A DNA stretch of 13,916 nucleotides from Gammaproteobacteria bacterium (GTDB lineage Bacteria; Pseudomonadota; Gammaproteobacteria; Pseudomonadales; UBA7434): positions 1-13,916 of the forward strand of contig JAJRPK010000358.1 of NCBI GenBank assembly GCA_024280785.1, read 5' to 3'. Below, piece after piece: positions 1-8,869 of the stretch. The translations under genes and the position numbers were made by a program. Positions within the stretch are counted from its first letter, which is position 1; every line of letters starts with the position of its first letter. The notes under the pieces are model-generated. The model was given only the letters and a program-made list of their open reading frames with translations, did no database searches and was not told the origin of the DNA.

Positions 1-1
1 C

Positions 2-3000
2 CTCGCGTCAATGCCACATATAGAGCAGCTATTTATAGCCGCTGGCGGCGATTTAGAGAGTGACGCCTTTGAACGCCAGCTTTATATCATTCGAAAACTC
101 TCCACCCGTACCTTGCGCGGCGACAGCGAGCTAACTCAAGCCGACATGTTCTACATCTGTACTCTGTCGACAAAAATTATTGTCTATAAAGGTATGTTGA
201 CGCCCGGTCAATTAATGCTGTTCTATCCTGATTTAAGTGACAGCCGTTACGAAGCACATTTAGCTATGGTCCATTCACGATTTAGCACCAATACTTTCCC
301 CTCGTGGGACCGTGCGCAGCCGAATCGTTTTATGAGCCACAACGGTGAGATCAACACACGCCAAGGTAACATCAACTGGATGCACGCCCGCGAAGGCGTC
401 ATCAAAAGCAAACTGTTTAACAACGATCTCGACAAACTGTTTCCACTGGTCGAGCCCGACTGCTCCGACTCCGGTAGCTTCGACAATATTTTAGAGTTTA
501 TGTTGATGAATGGCCGCTCGCTGCAAGAAGCGGTAATGCTGATGATTCCCGAAGCGTGGCAAAACGACGAGCAAATGTCACAAGCCAAGCGCGAGTTTTA
601 CGAATACAACTCGACCATTATGGAACCCTGGGATGGCCCCGCCTCGATTGCCTTTACCGATGGAAAATATATCGGCGCCGTACTCGACAGAAATGGTTTA
701 CGCCCCAGCCGCTACTACGTTACCCACGATGATAAAGTTATCATGGCATCCGAAGTCGGCGTACTTGAAGTTGACCCCGCTAACGTTAAGCTCAAGGGCC
801 GTTTACAACCAGGCATGATGTTCTTGCTCGATTTTGAACAAGGCCGCTTAATTTCAGATGATGAACTTAAAACCGAATTTTCTACCGCCCGCCCCTACGG
901 TGAATGGCTTAAAAACCAGCGGATAGACTTAGCCAACCTCGAATGCGATTTAGAGCCACACGGCTTTGAGCCCGAGACCTTGCTAAACCGTATGAAAGCC
1001 TTTGGTTTCACCTCAGAAACAATGCAGTTTATGTTACTGCCTTTGATCGAGCAGCTACGCGACCCCGTTGGTTCCATGGGTAACGACAGCGCGTTGGCTT
1101 GTTTATCCGATAAGCCTCGCATGATCTACGATTACTTCAAGCAACTGTTTGCCCAAGTGACCAACCCTGCTATCGACTCGATTAGAGAAGAAGTGGTTAT
1201 GTCGCTGGAATGCTACATTGGGCCCGAAGGCAATTTGGTTGAAACCACCGAGCAGCACGCGCATCGCCTGCATATCCCTCATCCGATATTGACCAACGAA
1301 GAAATGGCTGCATTAAAGCACCTCGATTACAAATCGTGGCGCTCTAAGCTGATCGATATCAGTTATCCTCGCAGCGAAGGTAGCGCAGGCTTGGAAAAAG
1401 CACTGCAGCGTATTTGCCGTGAGGCTACGCAAGCCATCGACGACGGCTTTAGCTTAGTCATTCTATCCGACCGCGCCATGAATAGTGATCGTGTTCCCGT
1501 TAGCACATTGCTGGCCGCCGGTTCCGTGCACCATCATTTGGTTGCCCGCTCAGAGCGAACTAAAATTGGCATCATCGTAGAGACTGGCGAAGCGCGCGAA
1601 GTACATCATCACTGCATGCTAATTGGCTACGGTGTCGATGCGATCAACCCTTATCTGGCTTTCGAATCACTGTGGCAGGCACAACGCGATAACTTATTAT
1701 CGGGTGATCGCTTTGACACTGACGACAAGATCATCGCCGCTTACCGTAAAGGTGTGGCCAAAGGTATGCTCAAGGTCATGGCGAAAATGGGCATCTCTAC
1801 TCTGCAATCCTATAAAGGCGCGCAGATTTTTGAAGCCGTCGGTCTCAACAACTCGGTCATTGACCGGTGTTTTTCCGGCACTCCTAGCCGCGTACAAGGT
1901 GTTGGCTTTGACGTATTGGCCGAAGAGTCGATGCGCCGCCACGAAGTAGGCTATCCAAATCGAGACACCGATGTGATAGCGATTCTGCCTAATCCCGGCG
2001 AGATTCAGTGGCGCGACCGCGGCGAGCGGCATATGTGGAACCCGAAAACTATCACCGCCATACAAGAAGCTACTCGCAACAATAGTACCGAAGCCTTTAA
2101 GCGTTTTACCAAAGAGTCTGACGAACAGGCCACTCGCGGTTGCACACTGCGCGGATTAATGAACTTTAAAGAAAATGCCAATGGCGGCCCGATAGATATT
2201 AGCGAAGTTATGCCTGTCAAAGATATCGTCGCAAGATTTTGCACGGGAGCAATGAGCTTCGGTTCAATTTCGCCCGAGGCACACACATCGCTAGCCATCG
2301 CGATGAACCGCATCGGCGGCAAGTCGAATACCGGTGAAGGCGGCGAAGATGCCAAGCGATTTGAACCGTTAGAAAACGGTGACTCTATGCGCTCGGCCAT
2401 CAAGCAGGTTGCCTCTGGTCGTTTTGGTGTCACTGCACACTATTTAGCAAACGCCGACGAACTACAAATCAAAATTTCTCAAGGAGCAAAGCCCGGTGAA
2501 GGCGGTGAGTTGCCCGGCACCAAAGTCGACGATTACATTGCCATGCTTCGTCACTCGACACCAGGCGTAGGTCTTATCAGCCCTCCTCCACACCACGATA
2601 TTTATTCTATCGAGGATATGGCACAGCTAATTCACGATTTAAAGAACGCCAACCGACATGCTCGTATCAGCGTTAAGTTGGTATCGGAGATGGGCGTTGG
2701 CACCATCGCAGCGGGTGTTACCAAAGCGAAAGCCGACCACATTGTTATTGCTGGCCACGATGGTGGCACCGGCGCCTCACCGCTAACGTCGATCAAGCAC
2801 GCCGGTCTGCCGTGGGAATTAGGTATCGCTGAAACGCATCAAACATTGGTGATGAACGATTTGCGCTCACGCGTAGTATTACAAACAGACGGTCAACTTA
2901 AGACCGGACGAGACGTCGTTATCGCCGCCATGCTGGGCGCCGAAGAATTCGGCTTCGCCACGGCACCGCTAGTCTCGATGGGCTGTATCATGATGCGCAA

Positions 3001-4141
3001 GTGCCATTTGAATACTTGCCCCGTCGGCATAGCGACTCAAGACCCTCGCCTACGCAAAAAGTTTAAAGGCAAGCCCGAGAACGTAGTGAACTTTTTCTTT
3101 ATGTTGGCCGAAGAAGTCCGCGAAATCATGGCGCAATTAGGCTTTCGTACCATCAATGAAATGGTCGGTCGCAGTGACGTTTTAGAAATGGACCAAGCGG
3201 TAGACCATTGGAAAGCCAGCGGCATCGACTTATCGTCGATACTGACTCCAGCAGTAAAAGCTCACGATCAAGTGGGTACCTATCAAGCTATCGAGCAAGA
3301 TCATGGTTTAGATCTAGCATTGGATAACGAAATTATTAAGCGCGCAAAAGCCGCCATTGAATCGGGTGAAAAAGTATCGATGGCGCTACCGATTGTGAAC
3401 ACCAATCGCGTAGTAGGAACCATCCTGTCACACGAGATCACCAAAGTTTGGGGTGCCAACGGATTAGCCGACGACACCGTGCAGATTAAACTCAACGGTT
3501 CGGCGGGCCAAAGCCTCGGTGCCTTTGCGACCAATGGCATCACATTAGAAGTCGAAGGCGATGCCAACGACTATGTCGGCAAAGGCTTAAGCGGCGCCCG
3601 CATCATTATCTACCCACCCAAGCAAAGTACCTTTGCCGCCGAAGAAAATATCTTGATCGGTAACGTTGTGCTGTACGGCGCCACCGACGGAGAGGCCTTC
3701 TTTAGAGGTATTGCCGCCGAACGTTTCTGCGTTCGCAATAGTGGAGCCAGTACTGTTATCGAAGGTATTGGCGACCACGGCTGTGAATACATGACCGGCG
3801 GGCGTGTCGTCGTATTAGGTTCTACGGGGCGTAACTTTGCCGCCGGTATGAGCGGTGGTATTGCTTATATCTACGACGAGAAAAAAGAGTTTAAAAATCG
3901 TTGCAACATGGGCATGGTCGAACTCGAAGCGGTCGAAAATGATGAAGACGTTAGTGAGCTTAAGACGCTGATTGAAAAGCACCTCAAGTACACGGACTCT
4001 ACTGTTGCCAAACGTATACTGGGCGACTGGGACAATAGCTTGGGACACTTTATCAAAGTGATGCCCACTGATTACAAACGAGTTCTTCTGGCCAAGCAAA
4101 CAGCTGCAAACGAAGACACGAAATCCGCATTAGCCGGTTAA
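2..4141 (+). CDS. gltB: Glutamate synthase [NADPH] large (alpha) subunit, 5'-truncated by the window edge
   Basis: Catalyses glutamine-dependent reductive amination of 2-oxoglutarate to two glutamates, with GltD supplying electrons from NADPH; cytoplasmic. The frame is open to base 2, reading L-A-S before the Met at 11, so that Met is internal. About 1,379 residues are present against roughly 1,480-1,530 in the family; the missing part holds the N-terminal nucleophile Cys of the glutaminase domain. Counting from the Met at 11: the rest of the class-II glutaminase domain (HSRFSTNTFPSWDRAQP, then SHNGEINT) lies in about the first 300 residues. A central domain follows, then the FMN/synthase domain from about 748 (SFGSISPEAH; GAKPGEGGELPGTKVDDY). 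The [3Fe-4S] ligands are C992, C998 and C1003 (C-x5-C-x4-C). The GXGXG beta-helix domain spans about 1110-1330. No internal stop or frameshift is seen. gltD follows 28 bp downstream. Confidence 0.97.
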   Translation, partial: LASMPHIEQLFIAAGGDLESDAFERQLYIIRKLSTRTLRGDSELTQADMFYICTLSTKIIVYKGMLTPGQLMLFYPDLSDSRYEAHLAMVHSRFSTNTFPSWDRAQPNRFMSHNGEINTRQGNINWMHAREGVIKSKLFNNDLDKLFPLVEPDCSDSGSFDNILEFMLMNGRSLQEAVMLMIPEAWQNDEQMSQAKREFYEYNSTIMEPWDGPASIAFTDGKYIGAVLDRNGLRPSRYYVTHDDKVIMASEVGVLEVDPANVKLKGRLQPGMMFLLDFEQGRLISDDELKTEFSTARPYGEWLKNQRIDLANLECDLEPHGFEPETLLNRMKAFGFTSETMQFMLLPLIEQLRDPVGSMGNDSALACLSDKPRMIYDYFKQLFAQVTNPAIDSIREEVVMSLECYIGPEGNLVETTEQHAHRLHIPHPILTNEEMAALKHLDYKSWRSKLIDISYPRSEGSAGLEKALQRICREATQAIDDGFSLVILSDRAMNSDRVPVSTLLAAGSVHHHLVARSERTKIGIIVETGEAREVHHHCMLIGYGVDAINPYLAFESLWQAQRDNLLSGDRFDTDDKIIAAYRKGVAKGMLKVMAKMGISTLQSYKGAQIFEAVGLNNSVIDRCFSGTPSRVQGVGFDVLAEESMRRHEVGYPNRDTDVIAILPNPGEIQWRDRGERHMWNPKTITAIQEATRNNSTEAFKRFTKESDEQATRGCTLRGLMNFKENANGGPIDISEVMPVKDIVARFCTGAMSFGSISPEAHTSLAIAMNRIGGKSNTGEGGEDAKRFEPLENGDSMRSAIKQVASGRFGVTAHYLANADELQIKISQGAKPGEGGELPGTKVDDYIAMLRHSTPGVGLISPPPHHDIYSIEDMAQLIHDLKNANRHARISVKLVSEMGVGTIAAGVTKAKADHIVIAGHDGGTGASPLTSIKHAGLPWELGIAETHQTLVMNDLRSRVVLQTDGQLKTGRDVVIAAMLGAEEFGFATAPLVSMGCIMMRKCHLNTCPVGIATQDPRLRKKFKGKPENVVNFFFMLAEEVREIMAQLGFRTINEMVGRSDVLEMDQAVDHWKASGIDLSSILTPAVKAHDQVGTYQAIEQDHGLDLALDNEIIKRAKAAIESGEKVSMALPIVNTNRVVGTILSHEITKVWGANGLADDTVQIKLNGSAGQSLGAFATNGITLEVEGDANDYVGKGLSGARIIIYPPKQSTFAAEENILIGNVVLYGATDGEAFFRGIAAERFCVRNSGASTVIEGIGDHGCEYMTGGRVVVLGSTGRNFAAGMSGGIAYIYDEKKEFKNRCNMGMVELEAVENDEDVSELKTLIEKHLKYTDSTVAKRILGDWDNSLGHFIKVMPTDYKRVLLAKQTAANEDTKSALAG

Positions 4142-4169
4142 TCGAAATAGCGGAGAAGAGAACAGTATT

Positions 4170-5678
4170 ATGGGTAAACCCACTGCATTTATAGAAATAG
4201 AGCGCGAGCAAGCAAGTTACCGTGACGTAGCCATTCGCATGAAAGACTACGACGAATTATATACACCCGTCGCTGAAACGACACTAAAGAGCCAAGCGTC
4301 TCGCTGCATGGACTGCGGCGTAGCCTTTTGCCAATCGGACAATGGCTGCCCGGTTTCTAACGTTTGTCCCGAGTGGAACGATCTCGTTTACCGCGACCAA
4401 TGGAAAGAGGCGCTAGACCGATTGCATCGTACCAATAACTTTCCTGAGTTTACCGGCAGAGTCTGCCCCGCTCCTTGTGAAGGCTCTTGCGTACTGGGCT
4501 CTGTAGACAAGCCCGTTACTATTAAAAATATTGAATTCGCCATTATTGAACGCGGCTTTCAAGAAGGCTGGGTCGTCGCCGAGCCACCAAAAAAACGAAC
4601 GGGTAAATCTATTGCCATTATTGGTTCTGGCCCATCGGGACTCGCCGCTGCTGCCCAGTTGAATAAAGCAGGGCATAGTGTCACCGTGTACGAAAGGGTC
4701 GATCGAATCGGCGGGCTGTTAATGTACGGCATCCCGAATATGAAGTTGGGCAAAGACGTTGTCGCTCGACGCGTTAAATTGCTAGAGGAAGAAGGTGTTA
4801 AATTTATCACCGGTGCCAATGTTGGCGCTGCTGGCGACAATATAGGTTCAGACAACATAGGTTCAATAGGTGGCAACGCCGTGTCGGCCGAGACGCTAAA
4901 AAAAGACAATGACGCCGTTCTTTTTTGTACTGGCGCAACTAACGCGCGAGATCTGCTGGTAGAAAACCGCGAGCTAAACGGCATTCACTTTGCCATGGAC
5001 TTTTTGCGAGCCAACACCAAAAGCTTATTAGATTCAAAACTGGAAGACGGCAACTTTATTTCGGCCAAAGACAAAAATGTCATTGTTATCGGCGGTGGTG
5101 ATACCGGCACCGATTGCATCGGCACCTCGATTCGTCACGGCGCCAAAAGTGTAGTGAATTTTGAATTACTGCCACAACCCGGCACTGAACGTGCCGACAA
5201 CAATCCTTGGCCACTCTGGCCTAAAATCCTGCGCGTCGATTACGGTCATGCCGAAGCCGCTGAAAAATTCGGTGAAGACCCTCGCACCTATTGCTTGTTG
5301 AGTAAGGGTTATATCGGTGACAAGGACGGCAACTTAACCGGTATTAAAACCGTCAATGTCGAGTGGACCAGCGTAGACGGCCAATTCAAAATGGCCGAAA
5401 TAGAAGGCTCAGAAAAAACTTGGGAAGCCGATTTAATTCTGCTTTCTATGGGTTTTCTTGGCCCAGAACAATACGCCAACTCTGCGTTAGACGTAGAAAC
5501 TGACGAACGCTCTAACTATAAAGCCGAGTACGATAAGTTCACCACTAATGTTGACGGCGTCTTTGCCGCCGGTGACTGCCGCCGTGGTCAGTCGCTAGTG
5601 GTTTGGGCCATCGACGAGGGCAGACGAGCCGCCAGAGAAATCGACCGCTTTTTAATGGGTGAGTCTTTACTTCCCTAA
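4170..5678 (+). CDS. gltD: Glutamate synthase [NADPH] small (beta) subunit
   Basis: Oxidises NADPH and passes electrons through FAD and Fe-S clusters to GltB. It is 502 aa, slightly longer than the usual ~470-490. The N-terminal cysteine-rich segment has C46, C49, C54, C60 and C66, then C99, C103 and C107, as expected for the two [4Fe-4S] clusters. The FAD Rossmann motif is GSGPSG at 152-157. The NADPH-binding motif is GGGDTGTDC around 308-316, and the C-terminal FAD motif is FAAGDCRRGQS. The ATG at 4170 has a good ribosome binding site, GGAGAAGAG at 4152-4160. The 28-bp gap to gltB and the subunit partnership indicate one operon. Oddity: residues 223-232 are a tandem duplication, DNIGS-DNIGS, followed by IGG; it probably sits in a surface loop and explains part of the extra length. 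Confidence 0.97.
   Translation: MGKPTAFIEIEREQASYRDVAIRMKDYDELYTPVAETTLKSQASRCMDCGVAFCQSDNGCPVSNVCPEWNDLVYRDQWKEALDRLHRTNNFPEFTGRVCPAPCEGSCVLGSVDKPVTIKNIEFAIIERGFQEGWVVAEPPKKRTGKSIAIIGSGPSGLAAAAQLNKAGHSVTVYERVDRIGGLLMYGIPNMKLGKDVVARRVKLLEEEGVKFITGANVGAAGDNIGSDNIGSIGGNAVSAETLKKDNDAVLFCTGATNARDLLVENRELNGIHFAMDFLRANTKSLLDSKLEDGNFISAKDKNVIVIGGGDTGTDCIGTSIRHGAKSVVNFELLPQPGTERADNNPWPLWPKILRVDYGHAEAAEKFGEDPRTYCLLSKGYIGDKDGNLTGIKTVNVEWTSVDGQFKMAEIEGSEKTWEADLILLSMGFLGPEQYANSALDVETDERSNYKAEYDKFTTNVDGVFAAGDCRRGQSLVVWAIDEGRRAAREIDRFLMGESLLP
4836..4865 (+). repeat. 15-bp in-frame tandem duplication inside gltD
   Basis: Two adjacent 15-bp units, GACAATATAGGTTCA (4836-4850) and GACAACATAGGTTCA (4851-4865), differ by one silent base and each encode D-N-I-G-S. 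A further partial echo, ATAGGT, follows at 4866-4871. The units are codon-aligned, so the reading frame is kept. This looks like slippage or local duplication in a tolerant loop between the two nucleotide-binding regions. Confidence 0.9.
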
Positions 5679-5738
5679 CAGCCTCTCTAACAGGTGTACG
5701 ACGTACTTTAATAAAAGAATAGAAAGGGGGCCACTATC

Positions 5739-6215
5739 ATGAGCATTAAACTTTCCCATGTTGGCTTGTGCGTTGCCAATCTCGACTCATCATTACGATT
5801 TTATTGTGACGGCTTAGGCTTTGAAAAAGGCGCTAGCTTTAATATGGGCAATGAGTTTAGACCGGTGCTCGAAGTTGGAGGTGGCGAAATTGAAGCTAAC
5901 AAAGCTGAAGAAGACATTGAACTGACTTCTATGTTTATCAGCCGCGACGGTATGACCGTAGAACTATCCTATTACAAGTCACCCGGCCACCACGGCTCCC
6001 CACTGTCCAGTCGAAATCATTTGGGCCTAACTCACCTGACCTTTCATGTCGGTGACTTGAAGTCGCTGATTGAAAAACTGGAAGATTGCGGGGGTTCGGT
6101 AGTCGAAGGCACTCGCATGAGCATGCCCTATCCAGACGGATCCAAAATTGAACTGGTATTTATTGCTGACCCAGACGGTAATCGTCTAGAGTTAATGGAA
6201 CAAGTCCCCGCCTAA
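5739..6215 (+). CDS. VOC-superfamily (glyoxalase/bleomycin-resistance fold) metalloprotein
   Basis: A 158-residue two-module VOC protein of the glyoxalase I / methylmalonyl-CoA epimerase / dioxygenase type. The first beta-alpha-beta module starts with LSHVGLCVANLDSSLRFY and the second with LGLTHLTFHVGDLKSLIEKL. The four expected metal ligands can be placed as H7, E75, H99 and E151, so the active site looks complete. The ending D-P-D-G-N-R-L-E-L is typical of lactoylglutathione-lyase-like members. The ATG at 5739 is preceded by AGAAAGGGGG, a strong Shine-Dalgarno. It lies 60 bp after gltD and may be co-transcribed or have its own promoter. Substrate cannot be told from sequence; isomerase/epimerase, thiol transferase and extradiol dioxygenase activities are all known in this fold. 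Confidence 0.88.
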   Translation: MSIKLSHVGLCVANLDSSLRFYCDGLGFEKGASFNMGNEFRPVLEVGGGEIEANKAEEDIELTSMFISRDGMTVELSYYKSPGHHGSPLSSRNHLGLTHLTFHVGDLKSLIEKLEDCGGSVVEGTRMSMPYPDGSKIELVFIADPDGNRLELMEQVPA

Positions 6216-6216
6216 G

Positions 6217-6237
6217 TTCAAGCCATCCAAGCTTGAA
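6217..6237. terminator. Possible hairpin terminator between convergent genes
   Basis: A perfect 7-bp inverted repeat, TTCAAGC / GCTTGAA, with a 7-nt loop begins two bases after the VOC stop codon. A T-rich run (CTCCTTTTT) occurs about 20 nt downstream rather than directly after the stem, so it is not a canonical intrinsic terminator. Its place between convergent genes makes a role in ending transcription plausible. Confidence 0.35.
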
Positions 6238-6274
6238 AAATACTGTATATCTTCTCTCCTTTTTGGCAAACCTT

Positions 6275-7903
6275 TTATTCTGGGTGTTGCCTTCGAGCAC
6301 GGTAAAGTAACACTAACAGCAAAGCGACGATTAGCATCGCGGGCAACGACAGCGCCGGAATGTTGTTACCTATAGCAGCCTGCACTGAAGCCGCCGCATC
6401 AATACGACCGTGACCAAATTCATTGTTTGGCACTGCACTAGCGCTATCACCACCGCAAGCTTTACTGGAGCTAAGTGGAATTGCGTAGTTTTTTATCCAC
6501 GCCTCCAGCTGCGTAGGCTGGCCGGCTAGTTCAGGCTGGGCCGAGACAAGTAGCGCCATTAATCCGGCCACATGCGGAGCGGCCATGCTCGTGCCACTTT
6601 TAAATCCGTAGCCGTTAATCGGTACTGTTGAACGGATGCCCACGCCAGGGGCGGTAATGTCGGGCTTTAGTCGATTACTTCCATCCGATGTCACGGGGCC
6701 TAAGGAGCTAAAACTGGCAATAACGTCCGTTATGCTTGTAGCGCCAACAGCAAAGGTTTCGTCATAAATAGCCGGCGGAGACACGACCGTACTACAAGCA
6801 GGCCCTGAGTTTCCAGCAGCAGCCACCACAGCAATCCCTGCCGCTCTGGTATTCGCCACAACCGTTTGCAAAATTAGCGGATCACCGCAACCTTCTGAAG
6901 GCGGGCAAGTCCAAGAATTATTAATCGCATGCGGAGCGCGGCTGGGATCGGGAAACAAGTCATTAAGGTTCGTTGGCGCGATAAACCATTGAAAGCATTC
7001 ACTATATGTAGCCGGAGTGCCTGAACCCTGATCCATATTTCTGCACCCGATCCATTTCGCACCCGGCGCCATACCAACCTGATTACCGCTACCATCATCA
7101 CCAACCATAATACCGACTGTATGGGTACCGTGTGAGGTATCGTCGCAGGGAACCGGTGAATCGGCACCACAGCTACCACCGCCACTATGAATAGCATCGT
7201 GCCACGCGTAGTTATGGTCGGCCACTGCGCCATCCCAGCCGCTGTACTGATTTATCAGCGCAGGGTGATCCCATTGCACTCCGGTATCGGCACTTGCCAA
7301 AATGGCCCCCTGTCCAGTGACCCCAGTGGCCCAAACTGCAGGCGCACCAACTAACGTTAGGTTTGCTTCGACACCGGCTAACGCACGCAAGGAGGCCTGG
7401 AGTTCTACCGGCAGGGCCGGCATAGCTAACCGAGGGTTGCCGAGAATACGAGAAACATCCGACCGCCTCGCCAAAGTCTCAACCTGTGCAGAGCTGCCCC
7501 GCACCCACACCATATTGGCCACCCAGTAAACCCGGTAATCAACATTGCTTTGATCCAAAACTGCTAATAATGAAGCCTGCGTCCTCTCTGCAACCGTCAC
7601 TAACTGATTCATGACCCAGCGACCTTTGTCAATGCGATCAACAATCATCGATGAAGCCGTTAAATCAGCTTGTTCATTCAGAAAAGCAAAAAACTCTATG
7701 TCTGCAGACGGGATGTTAAGAGACGAACCCAATTCCGACGACGGGTCTGATCGTATGTCGTTAGGAAACGAATAGCTAATGGAAGGTGCCATCTGTTCGA
7801 GGACGATGGCATCGACCTTATCTCGCCAATTGTCCTCAGCCATAACGATGCTACTTAGCAAGCCAAGTGAAAATACAATTGCGATTGTTATTTTTAGACT
7901 CAT
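6275..7903 (-). CDS. Secreted S8 (subtilisin-like) serine peptidase, bacillopeptidase F-like, with C-terminal sorting-type tail
   Basis: Exported endopeptidase of 542 aa from the chosen ATG at 7903. Residues 1-22 form a signal peptide (MSLK, hydrophobic core, VMA, cleavage before E23). An I9-like propeptide region follows; VDYRVYWVANMVWVRG matches its style. The catalytic domain shows Asp206 (SADTG), His258 (SHGTHTVG), oxyanion-hole Asn365 (AAGNSGP) and Ser439 (SGTSMAAPHVAG), so the triad is intact. Blocks such as GAKWIGCRNMDQG and NNSW are characteristic of bacillopeptidase F-like subtilases, and several cysteines suggest disulfides. The C-terminus has IPALS at 515-519, a hydrophobic stretch, then R-A-R-R, like IPTL/PEP-CTERM-type exosortase tails. 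The frame can extend upstream to a TTG at 7972 overlapping the SDR stop, but that would put 23 residues before the signal peptide and translate a hairpin, so the ATG is preferred. A weak AGG lies upstream. Confidence 0.93.
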   Translation of the reverse strand: MSLKITIAIVFSLGLLSSIVMAEDNWRDKVDAIVLEQMAPSISYSFPNDIRSDPSSELGSSLNIPSADIEFFAFLNEQADLTASSMIVDRIDKGRWVMNQLVTVAERTQASLLAVLDQSNVDYRVYWVANMVWVRGSSAQVETLARRSDVSRILGNPRLAMPALPVELQASLRALAGVEANLTLVGAPAVWATGVTGQGAILASADTGVQWDHPALINQYSGWDGAVADHNYAWHDAIHSGGGSCGADSPVPCDDTSHGTHTVGIMVGDDGSGNQVGMAPGAKWIGCRNMDQGSGTPATYSECFQWFIAPTNLNDLFPDPSRAPHAINNSWTCPPSEGCGDPLILQTVVANTRAAGIAVVAAAGNSGPACSTVVSPPAIYDETFAVGATSITDVIASFSSLGPVTSDGSNRLKPDITAPGVGIRSTVPINGYGFKSGTSMAAPHVAGLMALLVSAQPELAGQPTQLEAWIKNYAIPLSSSKACGGDSASAVPNNEFGHGRIDAAASVQAAIGNNIPALSLPAMLIVALLLVLLYRARRQHPE

Positions 7904-7933
7904 ACGCAGTTGCCTAACTATTTTTATCAGCCC

Positions 7934-7961
7934 TAAAACAAAAACGTCAATTTTTGTTTTA
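7934..7961 (-). terminator. 11-bp perfect A/T-rich hairpin between the SDR and the S8 peptidase
   Basis: TAAAACAAAAA and its exact complement TTTTTGTTTTA flank a 6-nt loop. It starts 7 bp after the SDR stop on the minus strand, and the U-rich 3' arm resembles a terminator or attenuator. The stem has only one G-C pair, so stability is modest. It lies in the leader of the peptidase gene if that gene starts at 7903. Confidence 0.45.
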
Positions 7962-7968
7962 GATTGGA

Positions 7969-8784
7969 TCAAATATTTTGTACTGGTGTTTCACCCTCTA
8001 AAAAATTATCGATAGCATGTCTGGCCATAATCTCGATCAACTTTTCCTTAGGTAGATCTTTAGTGAGCTGACGGTTTTTTCTATTGTACGCTCCGGCCTC
8101 TAAAGTACACTGCTGCCCTAATGCTGTCATCGCCTCTTCAACCAGCTCTGTCGTTGTTTGAAACGTAGAAGTATCCAAATGACTATACCCTTTTGCTGCT
8201 GTCGATAAAGTCATTCCGGCAACACAGGCCAACACATCGACATTATAAGGCTTAAATTCGCCCCACATCGCTTCGGCCAACACGATATCGTAAGCCTTGG
8301 TTGCCGAATAATGTGCGTAGTAAGGAGAACCCTGCAAGCCTGCCCCCGATGACATCAAAATAATACCACCCGATTTTCTTGCCAGCATCGGCTTGGCAAA
8401 ATGATAGCTCAGTACAAAAGGTCCCGTCACATTTATCGCAATACGCATTAATTCAAGCTCTAAACCACTATCTTTTTTATAAAAGGGGCCAACGTCAGCG
8501 AAGCCAGCATTGTAAATGAGCAAGCCGATTTCTCTATCACCAACAGCCTGAATAACAACGTCCAGCATATCTTGCTGCGCCAAATCGACTGTCACTCCCA
8601 GGCAATCGACAGCATAGTCTTGCTTGATAGCGGGGATAAAATTATCCAAAGCCTGTTGCGAATAGTCCAACACAATCACGTCTAGACCCTTAGCCGCTAA
8701 ATGCCGGGTATACGCCTCACCAATCCCTTGAGCACCACCTGCTACCATTGCCCATGGACCATAACGCTTGTTAAAATCTGACAT
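7969..8784 (-). CDS. Short-chain dehydrogenase/reductase (classical SDR)
   Basis: NAD(P)-dependent oxidoreductase of 271 aa, a usual length for the family. The cofactor glycine motif is GGAQGIG (16-22, a variant of TGxxxGIG). D40 at the end of the second beta strand (VIVLDYS) suggests NAD(H) preference. The structural NAG is at 92-94. The catalytic set is Asn118, Ser145/146, Tyr159 and Lys163 (Y-S-A-T-K). The ATG at 8784 is preceded on the minus strand by AGGGGAAC, a good ribosome binding site. The overall style (PWAMVAGGAQGIGEAY) recalls SDRs annotated as acting on steroids, fatty-acyl or ketone substrates, but the substrate cannot be assigned. It is divergent from the NRDE gene, with a repeat-bearing 197-bp region between them. 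Confidence 0.92.
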   Translation of the reverse strand: MSDFNKRYGPWAMVAGGAQGIGEAYTRHLAAKGLDVIVLDYSQQALDNFIPAIKQDYAVDCLGVTVDLAQQDMLDVVIQAVGDREIGLLIYNAGFADVGPFYKKDSGLELELMRIAINVTGPFVLSYHFAKPMLARKSGGIILMSSGAGLQGSPYYAHYSATKAYDIVLAEAMWGEFKPYNVDVLACVAGMTLSTAAKGYSHLDTSTFQTTTELVEEAMTALGQQCTLEAGAYNRKNRQLTKDLPKEKLIEIMARHAIDNFLEGETPVQNI

Positions 8785-8826
8785 AAAGTTCCCCTATATT
8801 TTTTGATGGGCCATATTGCCACTTAT

Positions 8827-8860
8827 TTAATTATTGTATCGTTTTAATTATTGTATCGTT
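8827..8860. repeat. Perfect 17-bp tandem direct repeat in a divergent promoter region
   Basis: TTAATTATTGTATCGTT occurs twice with no spacer (8827-8843 and 8844-8860), 43 bp upstream of the SDR start and about 120 bp upstream of the NRDE start. On the minus strand each unit contains TACAAT, a good -10-like hexamer, so the repeat may duplicate a promoter element or form a regulator-binding site for the SDR gene. No convincing -35 box is visible. Confidence 0.75.
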
Positions 8861-8869
8861 GATAATGGC

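Noticed and set aside
5690..5712. GTAC-GAC-GTAC palindrome between gltD and the VOC gene as an operator
   Set aside because: Arms are only 4 bp and no further symmetry surrounds them.
7904..7972. TTG start giving a 565-aa S8 peptidase overlapping the SDR stop
   Set aside because: The extra 23 residues precede a clear signal peptide and include a hairpin-encoding segment; the ATG at 7903 fits better.
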